From assembly GCF_024449025.1 (NCBI RefSeq), contig NZ_JAHLKM010000017.1, positions 1 to 62,518 on the forward strand: 62,518 nt of DNA. The letters are read 5' to 3'. The DNA comes from Natronomonas aquatica (lineage in GTDB: Archaea > Halobacteriota > Halobacteria > Halobacteriales > Haloarculaceae). Position numbers and translations under genes: made by a program. The notes beneath the pieces were generated by a model. It was given only the letters and a program-made list of their open reading frames with translations, had not been told where the DNA came from and ran no database searches. Each line of letters starts with the position of its first letter. Position 1 is the stretch's first letter. This document shows positions 54,021 to 62,518 of this stretch, in pieces.

Positions 54021-56051
54021 TCATACCCGACTAGTTGGGTCAGTTACAGGCTGAATCTCATCGAGGAGTTCCCCGATGATCTTCGATTGTGCGGCACGGA
54101 GATGCTGGTGGAACGTCGACCGGGTGATCCCCATCGAGTCGGCGATCTCCTCGCCGGAAACCGGCCGGGGCCACTCGAAGTAGTCGCTCATATACGCCTT
54201 CTGGACGGTTTCGAGTTGGCGGTCAGTCAGCTCCGTCTGTAGCGTCTCGACGACTTTCTGTCTGGCGTTTCGGTCGCGCTCGCGGCGCTGTTGGGAGGCC
54301 AGCGTGAGTCCCTCGTACTGTTCTAAGAGCGTCTGAACGACCCCACTCGGGTCGGCCGCCCCGGGGAGTTCGATCCGGATGTCCGTGTCGTCACCGCCCG
54401 CGGTGAGCGATCGGACGGAGCCGTTGTGATCGAGCACTGTGCGCACCAGCGAGTCCCCGCCGGGAAGCACCTCGAGGAGACATCCTTCCTCGTAGTCGGC
54501 GACGAGTTTCAGTTCGGGCGGGTCCGGCATCGTTTCGGCCGCATCCCGCAGCGCATCGATATCGGCGCCGGCGGCCAACACCGAAAGGGCGAACTGGCCG
54601 TCGGATCCCGAGACGGCGCCCTTGTAGGTGATCTCACAGTCGGCCCGGGCGGCCAACTCGACGAGCACCGGCCCCGGCTGGCCGCCGCTGAAGACGAGTT
54701 CGAGATACTCGTCAGTCACGAGCAGCCGCTGGTTCTGGAGGGCGTTGATACCGGTGCCGACGACGCGGCCGAGCGCTTCAAACACCGCAGTCTCGTGGTC
54801 GTCGAGGGTACGGGTCTGCGACGCGTAGACGACCAAGACGCCGTACTCGGCCTCCCGGTACCGGAGCGGGATCGCGGCGATGCCGCCATCGGGGGGCATG
54901 AACCGACGGTGTGGCGAGGACTCCGGCAGCGACCCGGCGTCGGCCACCACGACGGTGCCGGTTCGGGCCGCCTCGTTGACGGGATCGGTGTCGTCCGGCA
55001 GGACCCGTATCTCCGCCGCGGTCCCACAGCCTGCTCGCGCTTCGGCGACGATCCGATCGCTCGTCATCTGTCTGGTCCCGATCCAGGCGGCGTCGTAGTC
55101 GTTTGTCTCGATGACCGCCTTACAGATGCGCTCGTTGATTTCCGTCCGGGAGGTGCTGTTGACGGTCGCGGCGGTTACCCGGCTGACGAGACCATCGATG
55201 CGGGCGAGCAAGCGCTCGCGCATCCGGCGGTCGGCCTGCAGTTGCTCGGCCTGTCTCCGTGCGCGGAGTTCGACCTCCTTTCTGTCGGTCACGTCGGTCT
55301 GAAAACCGAGGTAGTGTGTCACGTCGCCGTCGTCGTTTCTGATCGGGGCGATATCCAGCTGGTTCCAGAACGGTTCGCCGTTCTTGCGGTAGTTGAGCAA
55401 CTCGACGGAGACCGGACGGTCGTCGGCGATCGCCTGTCGGATCGTGGCGACCGTCTCGGGATCGGTGTCGTCACCCTGCAGGAACCGACAGTTGCGGCCC
55501 AGCGCCTCGTGTTTGTCGTAGCCGGTGAGCCGCTCGAAGGCTTCGTTGACGTAGATGAGCGGCTCGTCGGGTTCGGTCGCGTCCGCGACCGTGATTCCGA
55601 CCGGCGCCTCGTCCATCGTCCGCTGGGCGAGCCGCAGGTTCGCCGCGGTCGGATCGGAGACGTCGACGGTCCTCGCGACGTGATCCTTGCGGGCCGACTC
55701 GACGGTTCGATCGACGACGCGGTCGACGTCCGAGGCCGATTCCCGGGGAACGTACGCGGTCACCCCGGCATCGATCGCCGCCGCGGCGACCTCCTCGTCG
55801 CCGTCGTCGGTGTAGATTATAAACGGGAGGTCGGCGTCGCGTTCCCTGACCGCCGAGAGCAGTTCGATGCCGTTTCGGTCCGGAAGCGAGTGATCGCACA
55901 CGACGCAGTTGGCGTCGTTCTCCCGGAGATACGAGAGCGCCTCGTCGAACCGCGAAACGACCGTCTCGACGGTGAGGTGCTCGGGGAACGCATCCCGGAC
56001 CTCCGGCGACGACGGGGCGTCCCCGACGAGGAGGACATCAAAGGCAAACAT
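54021..56051 (-). CDS. bat: Bacterio-opsin activator Bat (receiver-LOV/PAS-GAF-HTH)
   Basis: 676 aa. Order: receiver-like domain (1-125, CDHSLPD), PAS domain of LOV type (about 140-255) with GRNCRFLQG and Cys188, GAF domain (about 285-430), Bat-associated domain, and C-terminal HTH_10 (LTDRQLETVQKAY, SGEEIADSMGITRSTFHQHL). In Halobacterium Bat turns on bop, brp and carotenoid genes in light and low oxygen. The intact LOV cysteine suggests flavin photochemistry. The gene directly upstream of crtY fits that role. Confidence 0.93.
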   Translation of the reverse strand: MFAFDVLLVGDAPSSPEVRDAFPEHLTVETVVSRFDEALSYLRENDANCVVCDHSLPDRNGIELLSAVRERDADLPFIIYTDDGDEEVAAAAIDAGVTAYVPRESASDVDRVVDRTVESARKDHVARTVDVSDPTAANLRLAQRTMDEAPVGITVADATEPDEPLIYVNEAFERLTGYDKHEALGRNCRFLQGDDTDPETVATIRQAIADDRPVSVELLNYRKNGEPFWNQLDIAPIRNDDGDVTHYLGFQTDVTDRKEVELRARRQAEQLQADRRMRERLLARIDGLVSRVTAATVNSTSRTEINERICKAVIETNDYDAAWIGTRQMTSDRIVAEARAGCGTAAEIRVLPDDTDPVNEAARTGTVVVADAGSLPESSPHRRFMPPDGGIAAIPLRYREAEYGVLVVYASQTRTLDDHETAVFEALGRVVGTGINALQNQRLLVTDEYLELVFSGGQPGPVLVELAARADCEITYKGAVSGSDGQFALSVLAAGADIDALRDAAETMPDPPELKLVADYEEGCLLEVLPGGDSLVRTVLDHNGSVRSLTAGGDDTDIRIELPGAADPSGVVQTLLEQYEGLTLASQQRRERDRNARQKVVETLQTELTDRQLETVQKAYMSDYFEWPRPVSGEEIADSMGITRSTFHQHLRAAQSKIIGELLDEIQPVTDPTSRV
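54025..54039. promoter_or_regulatory. Bat-type upstream activating site of crtY-brp
   Basis: ACCCGACTAGTTGGG matches the recalled bop activating consensus fully. It lies about 5-15 bases beyond the crtY TATA-like element and inside the last codons of bat (D-P-T-S-R-V-stop). A diverged site lies upstream of hop (51376). Confidence 0.65.
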
Positions 56052-56145
56052 TACGCTATCTGGCCGCCCAATGTATAAAAGACTCCCGCAGGAGCCGCCG
56101 ACGGTTCGGCGATCGTCTGCCGGTTAGCGGTGGAGGGCACCCCCA

Positions 56146-56592
56146 TCAGTCCGCCCCGGCGGCCTGTTTGCCGCCGATAACGATGACCGGAACCGGGGCG
56201 GATTCGAGCAGCCGTTCGGCGGTGCTCCCGAGCACGAGCCGTTTAAATCCCGAGCGACCCGTCGCACCGACGACGACCGCGTCCGCGCCTTTCTGCTCGG
56301 CCACGGCGAGGATCCGATCCGGCGGCGGGCCCTCCTCGAGGGACGTGTGACACTCGACGCCGGCGTCTTCGGCCACCGTTCGGGCCCGCTCGAGCGCCTC
56401 GCGGGCGTCGGCCCTGAGGTTCTTTCGGACCTCCTCGGGGTCGATGATCGCGTTGTCGTAGGCCGTCCGGGTCTCGACCACGGAGACTGCCTGGAGCGTC
56501 GCGCCCGCCGACGCCGCCAACTCGACCGCGTGAGCGAGGGCGGCCCCGGCGTCCGAACTCCCGTCGGTCGCCACGAGCACGGTATCGTACAT
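56146..56592 (-). CDS. Universal stress protein (UspA family)
   Basis: 148 aa. VLVATDGSSDAGAALAHAVE at the N-terminus and VVVGATGRSGFKRLVLGSTAERLL near the end give the ATP-binding G2xG9GS pattern. It precedes another UspA (56719) on the same strand with its own promoter. Confidence 0.92.
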   Translation of the reverse strand: MYDTVLVATDGSSDAGAALAHAVELAASAGATLQAVSVVETRTAYDNAIIDPEEVRKNLRADAREALERARTVAEDAGVECHTSLEEGPPPDRILAVAEQKGADAVVVGATGRSGFKRLVLGSTAERLLESAPVPVIVIGGKQAAGAD

Positions 56593-56718
56593 GCGACCGG
56601 CTACGCCCGGGGATGAAATAAACCCGGTCCCGGTCCCGGTCTCCGGATGGCTGTACTGTCAGTGCCGGCGCGGGTGGCGTATCCGGACGGTGGCCCCGTC
56701 ACGAACGCCTCGTCGGTA

Positions 56719-57147
56719 TCACTCCGGTTCGGTCCGGCGGGCGACAGTGACCGGGACGGGGGCCCGACGGACGACCGTCTCGGCGACGCTGCCGAGAAGC
56801 ACACGGGAGAGGCCGTCGCGGCCGTGGCTCCCGATGACGACGTGGTCGATGTCGTGCTCTTGGGCGTACTCGACGATCTCTTGGGCCGGGCGCCCGATCG
56901 TGGATTCGGTCCGTACGTCCCGGCCGGCGGCCTCGGCCGCCTCGGCCGTCGCCTCAAGGACGGATCCGGCACGCTCCTCGGCCGCCGAGAGCCACTCGTC
57001 GCCGATGCCGGGACCCCAGGCGGTGGAGCCGTCGACCGGATCCATCACGTAAAGGGCGACGATCTCGGCGTCGTCGAACAACTTGAGGGTACGATCGAAG
57101 GCGGCCTCGGCCGGGGCCGAGCCGTCGACGGGAACGAGTACGCGCAT
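56719..57147 (-). CDS. Universal stress protein (UspA family)
   Basis: 142 aa from ATG 57147 (MRVLVPVDGSAPAEAAFDR). The ATP-binding end is VVIGSHGRDGLSRVLLGSVAE. TATTTATG-like sequence about 25 bases upstream (GATTTTATGTATCG on the coding strand) supports this start over the one at 57186. Confidence 0.92.
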   Translation of the reverse strand: MRVLVPVDGSAPAEAAFDRTLKLFDDAEIVALYVMDPVDGSTAWGPGIGDEWLSAAEERAGSVLEATAEAAEAAGRDVRTESTIGRPAQEIVEYAQEHDIDHVVIGSHGRDGLSRVLLGSVAETVVRRAPVPVTVARRTEPE

Positions 57148-57228
57148 ACGCTGGGGTTGGACGGGGCGATACATAAAATCAGCCACGACGGCGCCGGCGA
57201 AGCCGACAGGCCCGACCGGCGCGTCGTG

Positions 57229-57951
57229 TCATCGCTGTCGGTCCGCGACCGCCTCCAGCAGTTCGACGAGCGCGTCGGCCGCCGCATCCAGCAGGTCGGC
57301 GCCGAGTTCGGCGTCGCCCTCGCGGGGGTCGCCGACGGCCCCGCTGTCGGTAAATGAGTCCGAATCGTACGCGAGGTTCGTCCCCGAGACCCACTCGCCC
57401 CAGCCGTCGGCGCCGCCTTCGGCCGCCGCCTCGGTGCGGTCCTCGTGGATCAACTCCGGAGCGAGATGTCTGATCATCGACGTCTCGGCGGGGCCGGCGT
57501 GACCGATATTCTCGAAGTCGGTCGAGTTGAACCAGGTGTACTGGGCGGTGTAGACGTCGCCCTCCCGGCTCATTCGCCCACAGAGCTCTTCGAGCGCGTC
57601 GACGTTGCCGCCGTGACCGTTGACAACCACGACCCGATCGATCCCGTGACTCGCAAGGCTCTCGATCGTCTCGCCGACGTAGGCCCGGAACGTGTCCTCG
57701 GAGACCCAAAGCGTCCCCTCGAAGTTCCGGTGTTCGGCCGCGACTCCCACGGGGACGGTCGGGCCGACGAGTACCTCCGTGCCTTCGTCGGCGTAGCGGT
57801 CGGCGCCGGCTTCGGCGATCGCCTCGGCGGTCATCGAGTCGAGACCGAGGGGCGCGTGTGGGCCGTGCTGTTCGGTGCTGCCGACCGGGAGAAGGGCGAA
57901 GTCCGCCTCGACGTCACGGGCGTCGGTCCACGTCACGTCGGCCAGGTGCAT
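57229..57951 (-). CDS. Creatininase-family amidohydrolase (possible ArfB)
   Basis: 240 aa. Metal-binding motifs LLPVGSTEQHGPHAPLGLD, VVVNGHGGNVDAL and HAGPAETSMIRHL are those of the creatininase family. In archaea several members are the deformylase ArfB of riboflavin and F420 synthesis, a likely role here but not proven. Lies 10 bases after rpl10e on the same strand. Confidence 0.85.
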   Translation of the reverse strand: MHLADVTWTDARDVEADFALLPVGSTEQHGPHAPLGLDSMTAEAIAEAGADRYADEGTEVLVGPTVPVGVAAEHRNFEGTLWVSEDTFRAYVGETIESLASHGIDRVVVVNGHGGNVDALEELCGRMSREGDVYTAQYTWFNSTDFENIGHAGPAETSMIRHLAPELIHEDRTEAAAEGGADGWGEWVSGTNLAYDSDSFTDSGAVGDPREGDAELGADLLDAAADALVELLEAVADRQR

Positions 57952-57961
57952 CGACGGTTCC

Positions 57962-58495
57962 TCAGGCGATTAGCAGTTCCTCGCCGCGTTCGACTTTTAT
58001 CGTCGCTGGCGGGGAGATCTTGTTGTACGCACGGCGGAGCGCGTCCTTGGCGACGTCGGCGTCTTCGGGGTTACACCAGATGGTAAAGAGCCGCTCGCCG
58101 CGCTCGATTCGGGCGGCCGTCCCGACGATCTTGCCGAAGGCCTGCCGCATCCCGTCGGAGACACGGTCGGCGCCGGCGCCGGTCGCCTGTTTGTTCTCCC
58201 GGATGACCTGGTGGGGGAACTTCCGGAGGATCATCTTGTAGTCGCCACCCTCGCCGAGTTCCTTCAGCATGCGGCGGTTCGCCGACAGCCGGGAAGCCTC
58301 CAGCGAGCCGTGACGGATCTGGACTGCCTCATCGAGGATGAGGCTGATCTGGACCTCGTAATCCTCGGGCTCGGCGTCGAAGTTGCCCATCTTGTACTGG
58401 GCGACCTTCGAACCGGGGATGCCCGTGATGTACTCGCGCCGCGTGTACGAGGGCTTGTCGAGGTCCCTGTACATCGAGGCGGGCTTGTCACTCAT
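57962..58495 (-). CDS. rpl10e: 50S ribosomal protein L10e (L16 equivalent)
   Basis: 177 aa, start [20 protein letters not shown]. Family core: [62 protein letters not shown]. It sits near the peptidyl transferase centre. A longer frame upstream (to 58636) is not conserved. Confidence 0.97.
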   Translation of the reverse strand: MSDKPASMYRDLDKPSYTRREYITGIPGSKVAQYKMGNFDAEPEDYEVQISLILDEAVQIRHGSLEASRLSANRRMLKELGEGGDYKMILRKFPHQVIRENKQATGAGADRVSDGMRQAFGKIVGTAARIERGERLFTIWCNPEDADVAKDALRRAYNKISPPATIKVERGEELLIA

Positions 58496-58580
58496 AGTAC
58501 CCGAAAGGTGGGTCAGTTCGCTGATAAAGGCTTCGAAGCGCGGCGTTCGCGGGGGTTCAAACCGACGGGCGGGGCTGGCG

Positions 58581-59528
58581 TCATCCGTCGTCACGGCCGG
58601 CCGGCGGCGCCGCGATGTCGGTTCTGACCCCGCCACCGACCAGCCGCCCGTAGGCGACGACGCCGAGACACCCGACGAGCGTCCCGGCCAGTCCGAGAAG
58701 CCCGCCCTCGAAGCCGACCGCGCCGCCGTGAACGAGCGCGGGGCCGGCGCTGTCGGTCGCGAACAGCCGGATCCCCAGGTCCAGCCCGCTGACCGGCAGC
58801 CCGAAGACGAAGTGGGTGAGGTTCCACGCGGTGTGGAACCCGACCGGCAGCGCGAGCCGCCCCGTCAGCGCGTAGCCGAGGCCGAGCGCGGCGCCGGCGA
58901 CGGCGATCGTGCCCACGCCGAGCCCGTTCATGTTCGGGTTGCTCCCGTGGACGGCGGCGAATCCGAGACTCGAGAGCGCGACCGCGCCGAAGACCGCCGG
59001 CCGGCCCCCGAGGCGGACGGTCAGCCCCTCCGCGAGGTTCGTCAGGATGTATCCACGGAAGAGTAACTCCTCGTATACACCGACGACACACATGAGTACC
59101 GTCACGAGGGCGAACCCGCCGAGAACCGAAAGTCCCTCGGGGGCGGCCGGCGCGAAACGGGGACGATAGACCCCGAGGGCGACGCCCGCCAGATACGGGC
59201 CGGCGACGAGCACGCCGCCGAGGGCGACCCCGACGCCGAGGTCGCGCCGCCACCCGGCGTCGAACGCGACCCCCAGTTCGGGGAACGACCGACGGTCCAG
59301 GACCCTGGCCGCGACCGCGACGCCGAGAGCGACCGCGATACCGCTTGCGACCACCGAACCGACGAGTACGACCGGATCGCCGAGGCCGAGGCCGAAGAAC
59401 ATCCGAACGGCGGCGACGACGGCGAGGGTGCCGGCGACCGAGACGAGAGCGAAAAACACGGTCGCGAGGAACAACCGCCACGGCGTCCGGAGCCGTCCGG
59501 ACGGCACCCGCAGGAGCGACGTCTCCAT
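58581..59528 (-). CDS. CPBP-family intramembrane metalloprotease
   Basis: 315 aa, eight or so membrane spans. The Abi/CAAX-protease motifs are [12 protein letters not shown] (motif 1, EExxxR), [12 protein letters not shown] (motif 2, His) and [11 protein letters not shown] (motif 3). It may cleave prenylated or membrane proteins; the substrate is unknown. Start ATG 59528. Confidence 0.88.
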   Translation of the reverse strand: METSLLRVPSGRLRTPWRLFLATVFFALVSVAGTLAVVAAVRMFFGLGLGDPVVLVGSVVASGIAVALGVAVAARVLDRRSFPELGVAFDAGWRRDLGVGVALGGVLVAGPYLAGVALGVYRPRFAPAAPEGLSVLGGFALVTVLMCVVGVYEELLFRGYILTNLAEGLTVRLGGRPAVFGAVALSSLGFAAVHGSNPNMNGLGVGTIAVAGAALGLGYALTGRLALPVGFHTAWNLTHFVFGLPVSGLDLGIRLFATDSAGPALVHGGAVGFEGGLLGLAGTLVGCLGVVAYGRLVGGGVRTDIAAPPAGRDDG

Positions 59529-59633
59529 ACCGGCCGTTGCGGCGGCCGCGGAATGAACGTTCCGGCGGCGTCGACAATAGCCGCCCGACGGCCGATGGAG
59601 GGTATTTAGGCCCCCGCACACCGATAGGTCGGT

Positions 59634-60635
59634 ATGACGTGGAACGTGCTCGTTGGACGTTGCCCGCTCGAATCGATCCGCTCGGAGTACGACGACTGGG
59701 CGACGGTTACGGTCGCCGACGAATACGACAGCCCGGAAGCGCTGGAGGCGGATCTCCCGACGTTCGACGCGATCGTCCTCGGGGGGATCGAACTGACTGC
59801 CGACCGCATCGAGCGCGCGGAGAACCTGAAGGTAGTCACCTCGCCGGGCGTCGGGGTCGACCCCGTCGACATCGGGGCGGCGACCGAACACGGCGTCATC
59901 GTCTGTAACAACCTCGGCGCGAACACCCGGGCGGTCGCCGAGTACAGTATCACGGCGGCGCTGGCGGTCAGACGGGAACTCCGGCGGGCCGACCGGAACG
60001 TCCGGAACGGCGTCTGGGACAAGTTCGACTACATGAACACCGAGATCACCGAGGGGACGATGGGCGTCTTCGGCTACGGCGCCATCGGGCGACTGGTATC
60101 CGAGCTGGCACAGGGGCTCGATATGGACACCGTCGCCTACGACCCCTACGTCGAGGGGTTCGCCGAGGGCGTCGAGCCGCTCGAGAGCAAACACGAACTC
60201 TTCGAACGGGCCGACTCGGTCGGGGTTCACGCGCCGTTGACCGACGAGACCCGCGGCGCGATCGGCGAGACCGAACTGTACGCACTCGGCGAGGACGGCG
60301 TTCTGGTGAACGCCTCCCGGGGACCGCTCGTCGACACCGGAGCGCTCCTCGATGCGCTCCGGGAGGACGTGATCCACGGCGCCGCGATCGACGTCTTCGA
60401 CGAGGAGCCCGCCCCCGCCGATCACCCGCTTTTCGAGCTGGACAACGTCCTCGTGACGCCCCACATGGCGGGGTCGACGGCGACGTCCGTCCCGGCGAAA
60501 CACCGCGGTGCCGCCGAAAACATCAGGACGGTCTACGAGGGTTCGGTGCCCGAAACGACGATCAACCGCGACGAGCTCTGTCTGCGAGCCGCCCACGGCG
60601 GGGAGGGGCCCGACGGGGACGCCAGACCGTTCTGA
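59634..60635 (+). CDS. D-2-hydroxyacid dehydrogenase (SerA-like)
   Basis: 333 aa. The catalytic Arg-Glu-His set is in LVNASRGPLVD, FDEEPAPADHPL and VTPHMAGSTATSV. NAD binding is MGVFGYGAIGRLVSELA. TATTTAGG lies about 27 bases upstream of ATG 59634. It oxidises or reduces a 2-hydroxy acid; phosphoglycerate is possible but the C-terminal ACT domain of serine-pathway SerA is absent. Confidence 0.85.
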   Translation: MTWNVLVGRCPLESIRSEYDDWATVTVADEYDSPEALEADLPTFDAIVLGGIELTADRIERAENLKVVTSPGVGVDPVDIGAATEHGVIVCNNLGANTRAVAEYSITAALAVRRELRRADRNVRNGVWDKFDYMNTEITEGTMGVFGYGAIGRLVSELAQGLDMDTVAYDPYVEGFAEGVEPLESKHELFERADSVGVHAPLTDETRGAIGETELYALGEDGVLVNASRGPLVDTGALLDALREDVIHGAAIDVFDEEPAPADHPLFELDNVLVTPHMAGSTATSVPAKHRGAAENIRTVYEGSVPETTINRDELCLRAAHGGEGPDGDARPF

Positions 60636-60697
60636 TATAGGGGACGACCCGCCGACGGCGGCGGCCGTCACCGCGTCTTCACCTCGACGCCTGGAGA

Positions 60698-61429
60698 CTA
60701 CCGCCGGACGGTCGTGTGTTCGAGCGTGCCGATACCCTCGATCTCGATCTCGACCCGATCGCCGTCCGACAGCGGGCCGACGCCCTCCGGCGTTCCGGTC
60801 GCGACGACGTCGCCCGGCTCCAGGGTCATGTAAGTCGTGATCTCCTCTATGAGCTCCGGGATCGGGAAGATCAGGTGTTCGATCGACGACGACTGGCGGG
60901 TCTCGCCGTTCACCCGGAGTTCGATCGAGGCGTCAGCCGGGACCGCCTCGGGGGGTGCGATCGCCGGGCCGATCGGCGCCGCGTTGTCGAAGGCCTTCCC
61001 GCGCACCCAGTTTTGCTCCCGATCCTGGTCGTCGCGGTTCGAGACGTCGTCGAAGCAGGTGTAGCCGGCGATGTACTCCTCGGCGTCGGCCGCCGCGACG
61101 TTGCGGGCCTGTTTGTCGATCACGACGGCCAGTTCCGCCTCGTGTTCGATGTGCTCTTTGCCCGCCGGGAGCGGAACCGCCGCACCCGGGGCGGCGACGG
61201 CGCTGGGCGGTTTGAGAAACAAAAGCGGCCGATCCGGGACGTCCTCGTCGCGTTCGTCGGCGTGTTTCGCGTAGTTACGGCCGATACAGACGATCTTGGT
61301 CGGCTCGGTCGGGGCCAACAACTCGACTGCATCGCGGTCGTACGTGCGACCGGCCGCGTCGATCCGCCCGTCCGAGAGCTCACCGGTCCGGACGCTCCCG
61401 GCCGGATCCCGAAATCTGACCTGTGCCAT
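60698..61429 (-). CDS. Fumarylacetoacetate hydrolase family protein
   Basis: 243 aa. Motifs KIVCIGRNYAKHADE, LLFLKPPSAVAAPG, HEAELAVVI and MTLEPGDVVATGTPEGVGPL are those of the FAH fold, including the metal-binding Glu and Asp. Likely acylpyruvate or 2-oxo-diacid hydrolase or oxaloacetate decarboxylase. Confidence 0.9.
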   Translation of the reverse strand: MAQVRFRDPAGSVRTGELSDGRIDAAGRTYDRDAVELLAPTEPTKIVCIGRNYAKHADERDEDVPDRPLLFLKPPSAVAAPGAAVPLPAGKEHIEHEAELAVVIDKQARNVAAADAEEYIAGYTCFDDVSNRDDQDREQNWVRGKAFDNAAPIGPAIAPPEAVPADASIELRVNGETRQSSSIEHLIFPIPELIEEITTYMTLEPGDVVATGTPEGVGPLSDGDRVEIEIEGIGTLEHTTVRR

Positions 61430-61509
61430 ACCAGGGGATGAAGCCAGCCACCGTCTTATAATGGGACGGTCGAGGAGTGTTGGTGGTCTGCCGATCGGAG
61501 AGAAAACAA

Positions 61510-61584
61510 GCCAAGGGCCGGATTTGAACCGGCGTATAGTTGCTCTGCAGGCAACCGCGTAAGGCCAGACTCTGCCACCTTGGC
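61510..61584 (-). tRNA. tRNA-Cys(GCA)
   Basis: The minus strand gives GCCAAGG/CCTTGGC acceptor, anticodon arm GTTGC-CTGCAGA-GCAAC with anticodon GCA, and T arm CCGGTTCAAATCCGG. It lies just downstream of 5S rRNA in the rRNA direction, the usual haloarchaeal rrn tail. Confidence 0.95.
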
Positions 61585-61738
61585 GCGGCTACAAATAGCG
61601 GAGAGGGCGATTTAAGAGTAGCGGTACCCGCCGATCGACAGGGCGAGAGGACGGAAGTATCAGGTCCGACATGCCGCGGACCCAGATTTTTCCCACCCGG
61701 AGCGGGAGCAGATCATAAATGACAGCCTAAGCCACGGC

Positions 61739-61920
61739 ATGGGAGTTTCTGAGCGGTTTCGTCACGGGGAAACGCGGATCGTCGTGACGCTCGTTATCAT
61801 GACCGTCGCGATGACCGCCGCCACCGTTCTCGTACCCGGATGCTGTCACGCGGCGTCAAGTGGGTCCGGAGCCGGATCGACCTCGAGGCGATCGAACGGC
61901 CGCGGGGGGCCGAGGAGTAG
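61739..61920 (+). pseudogene. Frameshifted small single-span membrane protein
   Basis: ATG 61739 reads MGVSERFRHGETRIVVTLVI then MTVAMTAATVLVP, a basic N-terminus and one membrane span. Just after VLVP the sensible continuation moves to another frame at 61840: MLSRGVKWVRSRIDLEAIER, ending RGAEE at 61920. Adding one base near 61836-61839 would join them into a protein of about 60 aa. AGATCATAAATG upstream is a good TATA. Confidence 0.45.
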
Positions 61921-61944
61921 CGTCGCCACTCGCTGGATAAATAC

Positions 61945-61980
61945 AAAAAACCCCACGTAGCGGATGCTACGCAGGGTTTG
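61945..61980 (-). terminator. Terminator after 5S rRNA
   Basis: On the minus strand CCCTGCGTAGC-ATCC-GCTACGTGGGG forms a near-perfect hairpin followed by TTTTTT. It lies 8 bases downstream of 5S rRNA, so it probably ends the rRNA transcript before tRNA-Cys, or marks a processing site. Confidence 0.7.
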
Positions 61981-61988
61981 AATGAATG

Positions 61989-62110
61989 GTAGGCGGCGAA
62001 CCAGATTTCCCAGAGGCTCGCGCACTCCAGTACTCGCTGGAACGCTGGCGGGCTTATCTTCCGTGTTCGGGATGGGTACGGGAGTCGCCCCGCCGCTGTG
62101 GCCGCCTTAA
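61989..62110 (-). rRNA. rrf: 5S ribosomal RNA
   Basis: The minus strand starts TTAAGGCGGCCACAGCGGCG and contains CCCGTACCCATCCCGAACACG and GGAGTGCGCGAGCCTCTGGG, the conserved haloarchaeal 5S sequence. The ends TTAAGGCGGC and GCCGCCTACC pair. Confidence 0.97.
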
Positions 62111-62245
62111 CGCCGGCTCGCGGAATCGAACCGCGGAACGAGAAGACGTTACTTCTCGCGTCCAACACCGGTGGTGTCTTCACTACCGTCTGTACGTGCG
62201 ATCCAGTTTACGCCCGGACCCGCTTCATCGGGCGGAGCGATGGAA

Positions 62246-62518
62246 TGATTGGTGGCTTCGATCGGTTAGTGCTCGCGGGCTGAACGTCTCGTTGCCTCGA
62301 CGCGTACACCCCGAGTCTATCGAACTCCTCTTCTAGGAGAGACCTCGGCGACGCTTCTTTTCCAGGTGGGTTTCCGGCTTAGATGCGTTCAGCCGTTACC
62401 CCGTGGTGCGTAGCTGCCCGGCAGTGCCCTCTCGGACAACCGGTAAACCAGTGGCACCCAACCGTAGTTCCTCTCGTACTATACGGTCGTTCCTGTCAAG
62501 CGTCAAACACACCCAGTA
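62246..62518 (-). rRNA. rrl: 23S ribosomal RNA, 3' part
   Basis: The minus strand holds the conserved sarcin-ricin loop AGTACGAGAGGAAC (about 62466-62479) and the domain VI sequence to the 3' end at AAGCCACCAATCAT. The gene continues beyond the window edge. The 135-bp spacer to 5S (62111-62245) holds no gene. Confidence 0.95.

Noticed and set aside
1-62518. CRISPR array
   Set aside because: No run of regularly spaced identical repeats was seen on either strand. The Cas4-like nuclease is fused to a helicase and has no cas neighbours.

Overview
The window is haloarchaeal (class Halobacteria) chromosomal DNA. This follows from very acidic proteins, leaderless genes with TATA boxes about 25-30 bases upstream, an archaeal L10e, TFS, UvrB and DnaJ set, a halorhodopsin-retinal-Bat gene cluster, and the 3' end of an archaeal 23S-5S-tRNA-Cys locus at the right edge. 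No genus can be fixed from the sequence alone.

The window has two very different halves. Positions 1 to about 29.6 kb form an accessory island of lower GC. It holds five relics of IS200/IS605-type tnpB elements (1-1131, 3905-4040, 8403-9440, 13555-13785, 15949-16240), a 127-bp MITE with duplicated flanks (9967-10093), and at least six toxin-antitoxin or defence-like gene pairs. These are two TumE/TumA pairs, two winged-helix plus His-rich protein pairs, a HEPN/MNT pair and a winged-helix/PIN pair. It also carries an interrupted Fic gene, a winged-helix gene divergent from a protein with a possible TIR or deoxyribosyltransferase-like fold (6154-7517), and three diverged copies of a two-gene overlapping unit (5.5, 11.7 and 15.3 kb). 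From 16.3 to 21.6 kb lies a transfer-like module: an orphan protein, a membrane protein and a TraG/HerA-like ATPase with an apparent C-terminal nuclease fold. From 23.8 to 29.4 kb a small repressor is divergent from a Cas4/Dna2-like nuclease-helicase that is split into two overlapping ORFs, followed by a zinc-binding protein.

From about 30.7 kb to the end the sequence is dense, GC-rich core genome: TFS, transporters, RraA, SppA, DnaJ, a cobalamin block (CbiX, CobT-like, CbiA), uvrB, an ABC-2 exporter, pncB-larB, an ABC importer operon with a Tat lipoprotein, tRNA-Ser(CGA), the retinal cluster, stress and metabolic genes, tRNA-Cys(GCA), 5S rRNA and partial 23S rRNA.

In the retinal cluster, crtY makes beta-carotene, brp/blh cleaves it to retinal, halorhodopsin uses retinal to pump chloride, and Bat (with an intact LOV-type cysteine motif) is the expected activator. 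Two sites matching the remembered Halobacterium Bat activating sequence lie upstream of hop and crtY; the second is encoded by the last codons of bat. Most other core genes are ordinary.
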